Shown piece by piece: positions 1 to 8,266 of a stretch of 64,000 nucleotides of DNA. The DNA is from CAZKBP01 sp964551015. Lineage in GTDB: Bacteria > Bacteroidota > Bacteroidia > Cytophagales > Microscillaceae. Within the stretch, counting starts at the first letter, position 1. Each line of letters opens with the position of its first letter. The stretch lies in NCBI GenBank assembly GCA_964551015.1, contig CAZKBP010000031.1, forward strand, positions 11,026-75,025, in the 5' to 3' direction. Under the pieces are notes generated by a model. The model saw only the letters and a list, made by a program, of their open reading frames with translations. It made no database searches and was not told the origin of the DNA. Both the position numbers and the translations under genes were made by a program.

Positions 1-2738
1 AAATGAATTTTAAATTTTAATCCTCTAGATAATAGCTTTAAAATCGTTTCTCCAATATAATTGAGGTTGAATGGGGATGTTTCAGAGAACTTGACCTTTT
101 GCAGAATCATCAATTTGGTATAAATAGGTAAACTCAATGGTTCTAACCATTCTAGTATCTGTTTTTCATCAGAATACTTTAAAACTTCATCTATTAAATA
201 ATTAGTCGCCCGAAATACAGTCTCTTTAGGAGTCCACCTATTCAACCAATTAAAAGCAACTTGGGAACCGAATATCCTTAAATAAGCTTCTGCTCCATAA
301 GCTATATCCTCATCTATAATTCGATAATTTCTTAATTCTTCTGTTTCCTTTTCTCGCATTAACCATTCCACCCATTTCTCAGCAGTTTTCAAGTGCCTTT
401 TTGCAAGTTCAGTTGAATTGGTTTCCCTCGAATAAATTGCAGCTAACTGATAATGAAAAGAACCTGACCATGACTTTTCTTCTGATTGTAAATGAAGTCT
501 TTGCAATGAATCAGTTTCACCGAAAGAGGCAACTAAATCTGCATTTGAAATTAGTAAATTGTTTAAAGCAACATCCGTTTTTGCAGCATCAGCAGCGACA
601 AAGGCAAGTTTAAAAAATGCGAGATTGTCATCTGCATCGCTACTAACTTTCATTGCTAACTTCGTTCTTTCGATATAGACCTCTTTTTTTCTAACTGGGT
701 CAACTGGTAGTGCCTTATATTCTTCATTTAGAACAATATCTTTTAGCTTTTCCTCATACTTTGCTTCATATAAAGCAATACCGAGATTTATTGATGCGTA
801 TTCATCCTCATTTGCTTTATCAAGAAATAAATCAGCTATTTTGCTATATATTTCATCATTTGACTTGTACCTTCCCCGAATGTAGTTTTCAAAGTCTTCA
901 TCTCTGAATGAAAAATTGTTGTTGTCTAAAACTAATCCATGCCAAATATCGGTTGATAAATCTTGAAGTAATTTTTCGCTTAATCCTGAAATAACTCCAA
1001 TATATGAAGTAGGCACAGGACGAGGCAATGAAATAAGATTGGCAAAGAATATATTAATTATTTCAGTTCCATTGCTGCCTAACTTCTTTGCTGCCTCAAC
1101 GATTCTTTCCTGAATCAAATCCTCTACCTTTTTCCCATTTGGTTTCAAATAGTTAATTACTTCTTCAATTCCTTGATTCTTTAAATCCAAAGCATAGGTT
1201 TGTACTCTCGGAATACCGCTTGTCAGGTTATGAAAATCTTGTATTTCTTCTTTTGTACTTTCAGGGAAATAGAACTTCAAATGTGTTTCTGTCTCCTCCA
1301 AGTCGAATGGGTCTAATGGTATGTCAATATAGTTTTCAGGAAGACCAAGGGAATCAACTCTATGACTTCTAGATGTTACAATAAGCCTAAAACCATCGGC
1401 ATAATTTTCATTAACTAAATCTTGAATGAAACTTTTGGTTTGACTTTTCTCTGCTGCCGTTACACTATTGTCGGCAGCATCAACTATTAAAACCAAAATG
1501 GAGTTGGGGTTTCTTTTCTGTAATATACTTATTGCATTTCCAATTCTACTTTTCAATTCTCGGATTAAAATATGTGACTCACTATCAGTAGATAATAGAA
1601 ATGGAGAGCCTATTTTCTTAGCCATTTCATTGGAAATTTGAAGGATAGCTTCCTTATGTAAATGTCTGCTGTCTGAGGGATTGAGATATGAACCAGCCCC
1701 ATAACAGTCAAATAATATTACTTCCGAATCTTTTGAGAAGTTTTTATTGATTAGTTGAGAGATTGTTGACTTACCAATGCCAGCCCCAGCATGCAAGCAA
1801 ATAGGTTTTCCTGTATTATTTTTGATTATTTCATCTATTAAAGTTTTTACCTGCTTTCGCTCAACTAAATTTTCGATTTCTTCAAAACTATGAGATACAG
1901 GAAATAGTCTTTCCATGCTCATTTGTAAGCAATGGAGGAGGTCAATTTCAGTTATTTTGTTTTTCCCTATTGCAATAGCCTCTGGAAGCATCTTTCGCCA
2001 AACCATACGAAACAATGAATCACTTTGATTCAAATTCTGGATGCCAATATTTCTTAATGCCGCAATAATTTCTAATTCTTGATTATAGCTTGAATTAGTT
2101 CCACAATCTTCAAAATCCAGCAACCTCAAAAAATCAACAAACTCAACAGGTTCTAACTTTGTAGCGGATTGAAGTTTTTTTAATATAGTTTGTTTTTTTG
2201 GAAAACTATCAAGAATTTTTTTTAGGTAAGTTTTCGATTTCTTCTTTATTAGGAATTCCTGAATATCTAAGATAATTTGCTTTTGCCCTGAACTTATATT
2301 CCTGTTACTTACAAGCTTTAGAGATAATTTCTCTAACACGGAATCACGACCAAATTCTTTCAAAAAGGTTTTATAAATTTGAGCAAGCCTATGCACAAGC
2401 GAGCCATCAGTTGAACCACTTTTTTTACCTTTATATAATTTTGAAAAAGTCCAATTCTCATTAACTCTACGAGTGCTATATTTTAATTGGGAAACAACGA
2501 CTTTTTTTGCATCATTAAAATTTTCTCCACCAAAATACTCTGCTATATCAACTCCAAGAAGCTGGTTTCCATAAGGGTCGAGTTTAAGAGCATTTTTTGG
2601 ATCAATTCCTTCTATGGTAATAGCTTTTAATCCATCATCCTCAAAGTTTAATAGATTAAAAGTCTTCTTAATAGTCCATAGGACATGAAAATCATCCCCA
2701 GCATTTGATTCTGGAGCTTCTGATATTGTTTTTTTCAA
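1..2738 (-). CDS. Avs-like STAND NTPase with N-terminal Cap4-like nuclease domain (C-terminus beyond window)
   Basis: An uninterrupted minus-strand frame of about 912 codons runs off the left edge. No ATG precedes the conserved part. A TAG lies at 2760-2762, and the best start is TTG at 2736-2738 (MKKTISEAPES). The N-terminus has a PD-(D/E)xK-like pattern (DDFHVLWTIKK, then GVDIAEYFGG at about residue 62, then VVVSQLKYS at about 80-88), as in Cap4/DUF4297 nucleases. The centre has a P-loop (HAGAGIGKST), a Walker B (LVLIVDAADN), a VTSRSHR sensor and a GIPR motif, as in STAND ATPases. The remaining C-terminal part is helical and probably the sensor. Avs proteins of this architecture recognise phage proteins and then cleave DNA. 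Family assignment is by motif; the exact Avs subtype is unknown. It lies head-to-head with an RM operon. Confidence 0.75.
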   Translation of the reverse strand, partial: MKKTISEAPESNAGDDFHVLWTIKKTFNLLNFEDDGLKAITIEGIDPKNALKLDPYGNQLLGVDIAEYFGGENFNDAKKVVVSQLKYSTRRVNENWTFSKLYKGKKSGSTDGSLVHRLAQIYKTFLKEFGRDSVLEKLSLKLVSNRNISSGQKQIILDIQEFLIKKKSKTYLKKILDSFPKKQTILKKLQSATKLEPVEFVDFLRLLDFEDCGTNSSYNQELEIIAALRNIGIQNLNQSDSLFRMVWRKMLPEAIAIGKNKITEIDLLHCLQMSMERLFPVSHSFEEIENLVERKQVKTLIDEIIKNNTGKPICLHAGAGIGKSTISQLINKNFSKDSEVILFDCYGAGSYLNPSDSRHLHKEAILQISNEMAKKIGSPFLLSTDSESHILIRELKSRIGNAISILQKRNPNSILVLIVDAADNSVTAAEKSQTKSFIQDLVNENYADGFRLIVTSRSHRVDSLGLPENYIDIPLDPFDLEETETHLKFYFPESTKEEIQDFHNLTSGIPRVQTYALDLKNQGIEEVINYLKPNGKKVEDLIQERIVEAAKKLGSNGTEIINIFFANLISLPRPVPTSYIGVISGLSEKLLQDLSTDIWHGLVLDNNNFSFRDEDFENYIRGRYKSNDEIYSKIADLFLDKANEDEYASINLGIALYEAKYEEKLKDIVLNEEYKALPVDPVRKKEVYIERTKLAMKVSSDADDNLAFFKLAFVAADAAKTDVALNNLLISNADLVASFGETDSLQRLHLQSEEKSWSGSFHYQLAAIYSRETNSTELAKRHLKTAEKWVEWLMREKETEELRNYRIIDEDIAYGAEAYLRIFGSQVAFNWLNRWTPKETVFRATNYLIDEVLKYSDEKQILEWLEPLSLPIYTKLMILQKVKFSETSPFNLNYIGETILKLLSRGLKFKIH

Positions 2739-2759
2739 AATTCTTTTCTTAATAATTGG

Positions 2760-2844
2760 CTACAACGGCGGCGACTAAACGCTGTTTTTCAGCACCAAGC
2801 CTTGGGCTTGAGAGTTGAAAAATAGCGTTTAGTCAGGGTTGTCG
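2760..2844. repeat. Nested inverted repeat, attC-like
   Basis: Arms 2773-2791 (gactaaacgctgtttttca) and 2816-2834 pair over 19 nt with one mismatch. ACAAC (2762-2766) and GTTGT (2838-2842) flank them. An inner AAGCC/GGCTT hairpin sits in the loop. The layout (short core sites ending CAAC/GTTG, long imperfect arms, small inner stem) resembles an integron attC site. The STAND gene starts about 20 nt beyond it. No T-tract follows on either side, so a simple terminator is less likely. Confidence 0.45.
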
Positions 2845-3460
2845 TTTCGTAGCGACCGCAGGGAGGTATGAATGCCCCCCAACCCACGTTGCTTTTTCTT
2901 TAAGGGTTCTGCTTGCTACAGTTAGCTAATTCTAATCTACCCATCCCCACCATTTTCTCCAACACTTTAACCTTGCAAACTTCCCCAACCTTGTGCATTC
3001 TCACGTAAGTAATGGGCGAAATGGGTATTTTTTGAAAGATTATTCTTTGTTTCATACCTCATTCCTACCTAGCTCGCGCCCTCTATAATGGCAATCTCCT
3101 CCTCACTCAGCCCGTAGAGCTGATAGACCAACTGATCTTTTCCTCTTCCTCAAATGCGCCACCATTGGACAGTGAAAACAATCTTACTGAAGGATGACAA
3201 TGGTCTAAATTTATCGAGGAATTATACTTATTCCTTCAATTATAAATTTGTTTTTTTGAAGCTTTCTAAGTAAAACGACCTTGTAAACTTTATCTAGTTT
3301 TGTATTTATTTCGTAATATCTTTTATGAATAGAGATATTACGGTTAGTTATACTCCTTCACATAATAAGAGGTTTTTTCTAAAGCCGCTTATTTTATAAA
3401 CATATTCTTTGTTTTTTGTTTAATTGTTAATATTATTGGATAATTTAGCGCAGATTCACA
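2845..3460. other. Intergenic region upstream of the RM operon
   Basis: There is no intact gene in these 616 bases. The only coding trace is the restriction-enzyme scrap at 3069-3145. The last 200 bases are AT-rich and should hold the promoter of the methyltransferase operon, but no clear TAnnTTTG box could be assigned. Confidence 0.5.
3069..3145 (-). pseudogene. C-terminal remnant of an adenine-methylase-type restriction-modification protein
   Basis: The minus strand reads LVYQLYGLSEEEIAIIEGAS followed by TAG. This matches the characteristic C-terminal tail (LVYxLYGLTEEEIxIVEG) of large type II/Eco57I-like and related N6-adenine methyltransferase/restriction proteins. Nothing upstream continues the frame, so only about 25 codons survive. 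It suggests an earlier RM gene at this site was replaced. Confidence 0.55.
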
Positions 3461-4558
3461 ATGAATAAGCATAAATTATTAGCAATGGATACACATCAAC
3501 CTAAAATTATATCATTATTTACTGGATGTGGCGGTTTAGACCTTGGATTTCATCAAATGGGCTATCAAACAGTTTGGGCTAATGATATAGACCACTGGGC
3601 AGTACAAACATTCAGGAAAAATTTCAACAATACAATTATAGAAGAAAGTATTGAAAAAATTGATGCCAATGATCCCACTATCCCAGATAGTGATTTGATT
3701 TTAGGAGGCTTTCCTTGTCAAGATTTTTCAGTCATATGGAAAAGACCCGGGTTAAATGGTGAAAGGGGAAATTTGTATAAAAGTTTTCTCCGTTTTGTGA
3801 ATGCTAAAAAGCCAAAAGCTTTTGTAGCAGAGAATGTTAAAGGGCTTCTATCTGCTAATAAAGGTAAGGCAGTCAAACAGATTATAGAAGACTTTGAAAG
3901 CATTTCCCCAGGTTATATGGTTAAATTACAACTTTACAATTTTGCCGAATATGGAGTACCACAGTTTAGAGAACGTGTACTAATTGTAGGTGTTAGACTT
4001 GATACTGGTTTTAACTTTGAGCATCCGAAACCAACTCATGGTCCAAATGGTAAAAAACCCTATTTTACAGCTGGCAAAGCATTGGAAGAAGTAGAGACTG
4101 CTCTACATAATAATGAGAAATTAAAGATAGCTCCCAAGACAGTTGAAAAACTGAAACTTATACCTGAGGGTGGAAATTTTACTGATATTCCAGAGGATCA
4201 TCCTTTATATGTAAAAGGCATGATTAGCCATGTTTACAGAAGAATCAAAAGAGATGAACCTGCAAAAACTATAATAGCCGCTGGCGGAGGCGGTACTTGG
4301 GGCTATCATTACCCAGAACCGAGAGCACTTACTAATAGAGAACGCGCAAGGTTACAATCTTTTCCTGATGATTTTATCTTTGTGGGTTCAACTACTGAGG
4401 TAAGAAGACAAATCGGAAATGCAGTTCCCCCTGTTGGCGTCTATGAAGTAGCTAAGGCAATGATGCCACTTTTTACCGGGCAATATGAAAGACTTGACTT
4501 ATATGAACTATTTGACAAAGCAAAACAAATAAACCGTAAAAAAAGAACATTGGCTTAA
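3461..4558 (+). CDS. DNA (cytosine-5-)-methyltransferase
   Basis: A complete 365-aa C5 methylase. Motif I is FTGCGGLDLGF (about residue 20), motif IV GGFPCQDFS with the catalytic Cys (about 87), motif VI ENVKG (about 123), motif VIII QFRERV (about 168), motif IX RALTNRERARLQSFP, and motif X QIGNAVPP near the C-terminus. It transfers methyl groups from SAM to cytosine in a specific site and protects host DNA. Two in-frame ATGs (3461 and 3485) are possible starts; the upstream one is used here. It is the first gene of an operon with a PLD nuclease and a Z1 ATPase. The recognition site cannot be read from sequence. Confidence 0.95.
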   Translation: MNKHKLLAMDTHQPKIISLFTGCGGLDLGFHQMGYQTVWANDIDHWAVQTFRKNFNNTIIEESIEKIDANDPTIPDSDLILGGFPCQDFSVIWKRPGLNGERGNLYKSFLRFVNAKKPKAFVAENVKGLLSANKGKAVKQIIEDFESISPGYMVKLQLYNFAEYGVPQFRERVLIVGVRLDTGFNFEHPKPTHGPNGKKPYFTAGKALEEVETALHNNEKLKIAPKTVEKLKLIPEGGNFTDIPEDHPLYVKGMISHVYRRIKRDEPAKTIIAAGGGGTWGYHYPEPRALTNRERARLQSFPDDFIFVGSTTEVRRQIGNAVPPVGVYEVAKAMMPLFTGQYERLDLYELFDKAKQINRKKRTLA

Positions 4559-4575
4559 ATCCAATATAATCAGCT

Positions 4576-5625
4576 ATGGAACTAATCCACTCAGACATTC
4601 CGCCTATCAAGACATTGAACTCTTCCTTGTTTGAGCACTTTAAAAAGAATATTAAAGAGAGTGATAAGCTAAAAATCGCTAGTGGGTACATCTCAACTGA
4701 TTCACTCACCGAGCTAAGGAAAATGATAGAGTTAAATAACGGGCCTAGTCTTGAATTAATTATTGGGATGCACCATTTTGAAGGTTTTACTCAGGTTCAG
4801 TTTGAGTCGGCTGCTTACCTTGATGATTTTTTAGTTACCAGTAATCTCGGTCAGGTATTCGTCTGTAAAAGCTTCAAATTTCACGGTAAAATTTATCTTT
4901 TTGAGAAACAAAATAAAATCTTTTCAACTGTTATTGGTTCATCTAACCTTCACAATGTTCTTGATAATACTAGGAGAGTATTTGAGATAGATGTAGAATC
5001 CAGCCAATCTCAGATATGTAAACAAACTGATAGTTTGTTCCAGCAATTAGCAAATAAGGCTTGTGATCCATTTGCAATATATAAATCTTCTCCACATATC
5101 ATTGACCAGAAAAATAAGCTGTTAAATGGTGATCATAACGTTGATTATATTGAGGAAAGAGAGTACTTGAAATTATACAATGAAAATCCTCAGGCTTTAA
5201 AATTTAATATCTCTCTTAAATCCGACTCTGCTACTAAAAGTAATTTGAATATATACTTTGGCAAAGGCAGGAAAACAAAAAGTGGCTTTATACTACCGCG
5301 TCCTTGGTATGAGGTAGAATTAATTGTTTCTAAAAAGATTACATCGTTACCAGGTTATCCAAGAGGTGAGGTTTTCAGTGTTATAACTGATGATGGATGG
5401 AGGTTCTTGTGCTACACATCAGGTACTGATTTTAAGAACTTTAGGTCGAAGGATGATTTAAGGACATTAGGTAGGTGGATTAAAGGTAGGTTAGAAAGCT
5501 CGGGTGCTTTAAAAATTGGAGGCTTAGTTACCAGTGAGGTATTTGAAAAATATGGTAGAAATAATCTAGAACTAATTTCTACCAGAAATCCAGATGTTTG
5601 GTTATTAAACTTTAGTAATAAATGA
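4576..5625 (+). CDS. NgoFVII-like PLD-family restriction endonuclease
   Basis: 349 aa, 17 nt after the methylase stop. A phospholipase-D-type nuclease core is visible: LKIASGYIS near residue 34, LELIIGMHHFEG, then FHGKIYLFE (H and K of the HKD-like motif, about residue 102) and the VIGSSNL strand. The C-terminal half probably binds DNA. NgoFVII-family enzymes are paired with C5 methylases, as here. PLD endonucleases usually act as dimers without metal. The stop overlaps the next start (ATGA). The assignment rests on this pattern and on context. Confidence 0.8.
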   Translation: MELIHSDIPPIKTLNSSLFEHFKKNIKESDKLKIASGYISTDSLTELRKMIELNNGPSLELIIGMHHFEGFTQVQFESAAYLDDFLVTSNLGQVFVCKSFKFHGKIYLFEKQNKIFSTVIGSSNLHNVLDNTRRVFEIDVESSQSQICKQTDSLFQQLANKACDPFAIYKSSPHIIDQKNKLLNGDHNVDYIEEREYLKLYNENPQALKFNISLKSDSATKSNLNIYFGKGRKTKSGFILPRPWYEVELIVSKKITSLPGYPRGEVFSVITDDGWRFLCYTSGTDFKNFRSKDDLRTLGRWIKGRLESSGALKIGGLVTSEVFEKYGRNNLELISTRNPDVWLLNFSNK

Positions 5626-7517
5626 GTTACCGAGAAGATTATTTACAGAGAGTTCGCGAAGTAAACCCTGCTATTGAACAGAGTGTATCAAGCACAATCA
5701 ATGAAATCATTCCAAAACACGTTAAAAATTTTGATTTCAAAAGCCATAAAAATGGCTTATTGCTTGGTAACGTGCAAAGTGGTAAGACAGGACAAATGCT
5801 TGGGATAGTATCAGCCGCGGCAGATGAGGGTTTTAAATTGTTTTTGCTATTTACTTCTGATAATGTAACTCTGCAGGAGCAGACCTACATTAGAGTCCTT
5901 CGTTCATTCTCTCATTTCAACATATGCACTGAGAGTGATGAACTAAGGTTCCGACATATAGAGTTAAAGCAGCCTACAATTATAATACTCAAAAAAAACT
6001 CGCGAAAACTTGAAACATGGCGAGACATTTTAGGAAACTCTGAGTTTTGCAACGGACACCCACTATTTATTGTTGACGATGAAGCGGACGCAGCGAGTTT
6101 GAATACACAAGTCAATCACCCAAACAGGCCGAGAAGTACTATTAGTAGGATAATAGATGAAATTAGAGCGTTGAATCATTTTTCAAGTACCTTTTACCTT
6201 CAGGTGACAGCTACTCCCCAAGCCATTCTATTGTTAACACAAGCAAGTGGACAGAAGCCATCATTTGTCCACTATGTATCTCCAGGAGATAACTACTTGG
6301 GTGGGGATTTCTTTTATGGTGAAAATGGCTCATCTGCAATTCGCTTAACACAAGACGATGAGTTAGACGATCTTCTAACTCATGGAGAACCAATACCTGA
6401 TGGTTTCAGAAGTTCTGTATTAACCTTTTTATTAACTTCTGCTCATGTGATCCTCAGTAAATCTAAAAAAGTTTGTAATTTTCTTATTCATCCAAGTTCG
6501 CGTACTGATGACCATGCGACCATAGCTAATAAGATAGAGACATTTTTGAATGATCTTCTTATTGCAGTGTTAGAAGGAGGTTTAGAGAGAGACTTGGAAG
6601 AGATATGGGAGGATTTACAACAAACGCAACCTGATTTAAAATCTTTTTACTCTTTGTACAAATTTATTGAGGAGTCATTGCAAGAAGAAAAATATAATAC
6701 GATTGTGTATAATTCTGCCAGTAGTGACGACCGTAATACAGAAGAAGGAATGAACATTATTATTGGGGGCAATAGCCTAGGTAGAGGGGTTACATTTCCA
6801 TCCTTACAAACGGTTTATTATTGTAGAACTGCAAGGACTATTCAGGCGGATACCTACTGGCAACACTGTAGGATGTATGGTTATGATCGGATACCTGGCT
6901 TAATGCGGGTTTTTACACCTCCATTGCTTTATGATCGTTTCCAAAGTTTGAACAGAGGAAACCAAGCTATTATCGGACAAATAGTAAAGGCGAATGGTAA
7001 TTTTAGTCTATTAAATTTCATTACACTCAGACCTACAAGAACCAATGTTGTTGATGCTTCTGCTTTAAATATTATTCCGGGAGGCACCAACTTTTTTCCA
7101 ACATACCCAATAAGTGACAATGTTTTGGCTATAGATGAGCTTGTTAAAACATTAAAATATCATGTTGGAACATACAATATTGAGAATATCTCTTTTGCTA
7201 TCAAACTTATGCAAAATCTTGGCAGTGAAGAAGAAGACGACTGGGATCAGAAATTGTATCTGAATGCCCTAGAAGCACTTCAGGGAGCGAATTCAAATAC
7301 TGAGATAATCATAATCATCAGAAAAGGCAGAAGGATCAGTAAAAACTCACGTACCTTGCTTTCACAAACCGATAGAGAACTTGGTCAGCGTTTTGCTAAT
7401 ATAACCGTTTTGACATTATATCGTGTGGAGGATGCACAAGGATGGGAAAAACTACCAGTTTGGATACCAAATATTAAATTTCCTCATAATTTGACATTCT
7501 ATGAATCTGATGGGTAA
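5622..7517 (+). CDS. Z1-domain ATPase of a restriction-modification operon
   Basis: 631 aa, overlapping the nuclease by 4 nt. A P-loop GNVQSGKT lies near residue 50. A Walker B-like VDDEADAASLN is near residue 152. The hallmark GGNSLGRGVTFPSL and a QADTYWQHCRMYGYD box are near residues 386-427. These define the Z1 domain, a superfamily-II helicase-like ATPase seen in predicted RM systems, usually with MORC/HSP90-type ATPases and methylases. Here no MORC-like partner is present. It probably couples ATP hydrolysis to DNA translocation or to control of the PLD nuclease; this role is inferred. The stop lies close to the break point of the neighbouring cysteine desulfurase fragment. Confidence 0.85.
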   Translation: MSYREDYLQRVREVNPAIEQSVSSTINEIIPKHVKNFDFKSHKNGLLLGNVQSGKTGQMLGIVSAAADEGFKLFLLFTSDNVTLQEQTYIRVLRSFSHFNICTESDELRFRHIELKQPTIIILKKNSRKLETWRDILGNSEFCNGHPLFIVDDEADAASLNTQVNHPNRPRSTISRIIDEIRALNHFSSTFYLQVTATPQAILLLTQASGQKPSFVHYVSPGDNYLGGDFFYGENGSSAIRLTQDDELDDLLTHGEPIPDGFRSSVLTFLLTSAHVILSKSKKVCNFLIHPSSRTDDHATIANKIETFLNDLLIAVLEGGLERDLEEIWEDLQQTQPDLKSFYSLYKFIEESLQEEKYNTIVYNSASSDDRNTEEGMNIIIGGNSLGRGVTFPSLQTVYYCRTARTIQADTYWQHCRMYGYDRIPGLMRVFTPPLLYDRFQSLNRGNQAIIGQIVKANGNFSLLNFITLRPTRTNVVDASALNIIPGGTNFFPTYPISDNVLAIDELVKTLKYHVGTYNIENISFAIKLMQNLGSEEEDDWDQKLYLNALEALQGANSNTEIIIIIRKGRRISKNSRTLLSQTDRELGQRFANITVLTLYRVEDAQGWEKLPVWIPNIKFPHNLTFYESDG

Positions 7518-7975
7518 ATAGGGATACAGAAACTTGTATCTTCACATATTGCCTCAGATAAAATATTCAAATCCAACCTTCCATCTGATTGGACGGGTAA
7601 ATACTCCACTTCAAAGCCTATATCTTCCAAATGAGCACAGGTATCTAATACGGCTTTATGTTCAGTCTGAGTAGTAATCACATGATAGCCTTTGTTCTGT
7701 AACGCAAGTGCTACTCCTTTCAGGCTGAGGTTAATCGCTTCGGTAGCTCCTGAAGTGAAAATAATCTCTCTCGGTTGGGCTTGTAGTAAGTTTGCCACTT
7801 GGGAGCGGGCGTTCTCTATGGCAGACTTGATTTGCTTGCCAAAACGATGAGTACTGGAAGGATTAGCATAAAGTATTTGAGAATATTTACTCATAACCTC
7901 CCAAACTTTCGGATCAAGAGGGGTAGTGGCATTATTATCCAGATAGATGAATTCTTTAGTTAGGATGCTATCCAT
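7499..7975 (-). pseudogene. Truncated cysteine desulfurase (NifS/IscS/DndA type), N-terminal fragment
   Basis: The 158-codon frame starts FIYLDNNATTPLDPKVWEVM and includes NPSSTHRFGKQ and FTSGATEAINLSLKG, which are typical of the N-terminal half of class V PLP-dependent cysteine desulfurases (normally about 380-400 aa). Homology ends near SEAICEDTSF. The last residues come from the antisense of the Z1 gene end. The catalytic PLP lysine (SxHK) and the active-site cysteine are missing, so it cannot be active. The Z1 operon seems to have landed in or next to the gene, with the 3' half lost or beyond the left edge. Whether it was housekeeping IscS or a DndA-type defence enzyme cannot be decided. 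Confidence 0.8.
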
Positions 7976-8173
7976 AGCGAAAACGGTAGACTTTGTTTGT
8001 TAGAAGTTATTTCAAAATTACTAATTTTCTAGTTTTTGAGAACGGTACTTTCTCACTACAACCGAATCGATTTTAACTAATAAGCTTTTTATCAAAGCCC
8101 GCCAATCTCTACCAAGCCTCAGAATCACAGGGATTTGAGGCGGAGATTTTGTAATTTTTACGTGTAAATAACT

Positions 8174-8223
8174 GCAAGCGATCCGCAAGCCCAGGCGTAA
8201 GAAACGCAAGCCGATCCGCAAGC
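8174..8223. repeat. Short direct repeat before the mobile-island ATPase
   Basis: GCAAGCGATCCGCAAGC at 8174-8190 recurs with one extra base at 8206-8223. It sits in the gap between the cysteine desulfurase fragment and the gene at 8267. An imperfect GCCTCA/TGAGGC hairpin is also in this gap. It could be a regulatory or end sequence of the mobile island; no function is assigned. Confidence 0.35.
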
Positions 8224-8266
8224 AGACCTGTTAGAAAACCCTCAAATAAGCGTAAAAACCAAGATT

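Noticed and set aside
401..907. Short plus-strand frames
   Set aside because: They are antisense to the continuous STAND ATPase frame.
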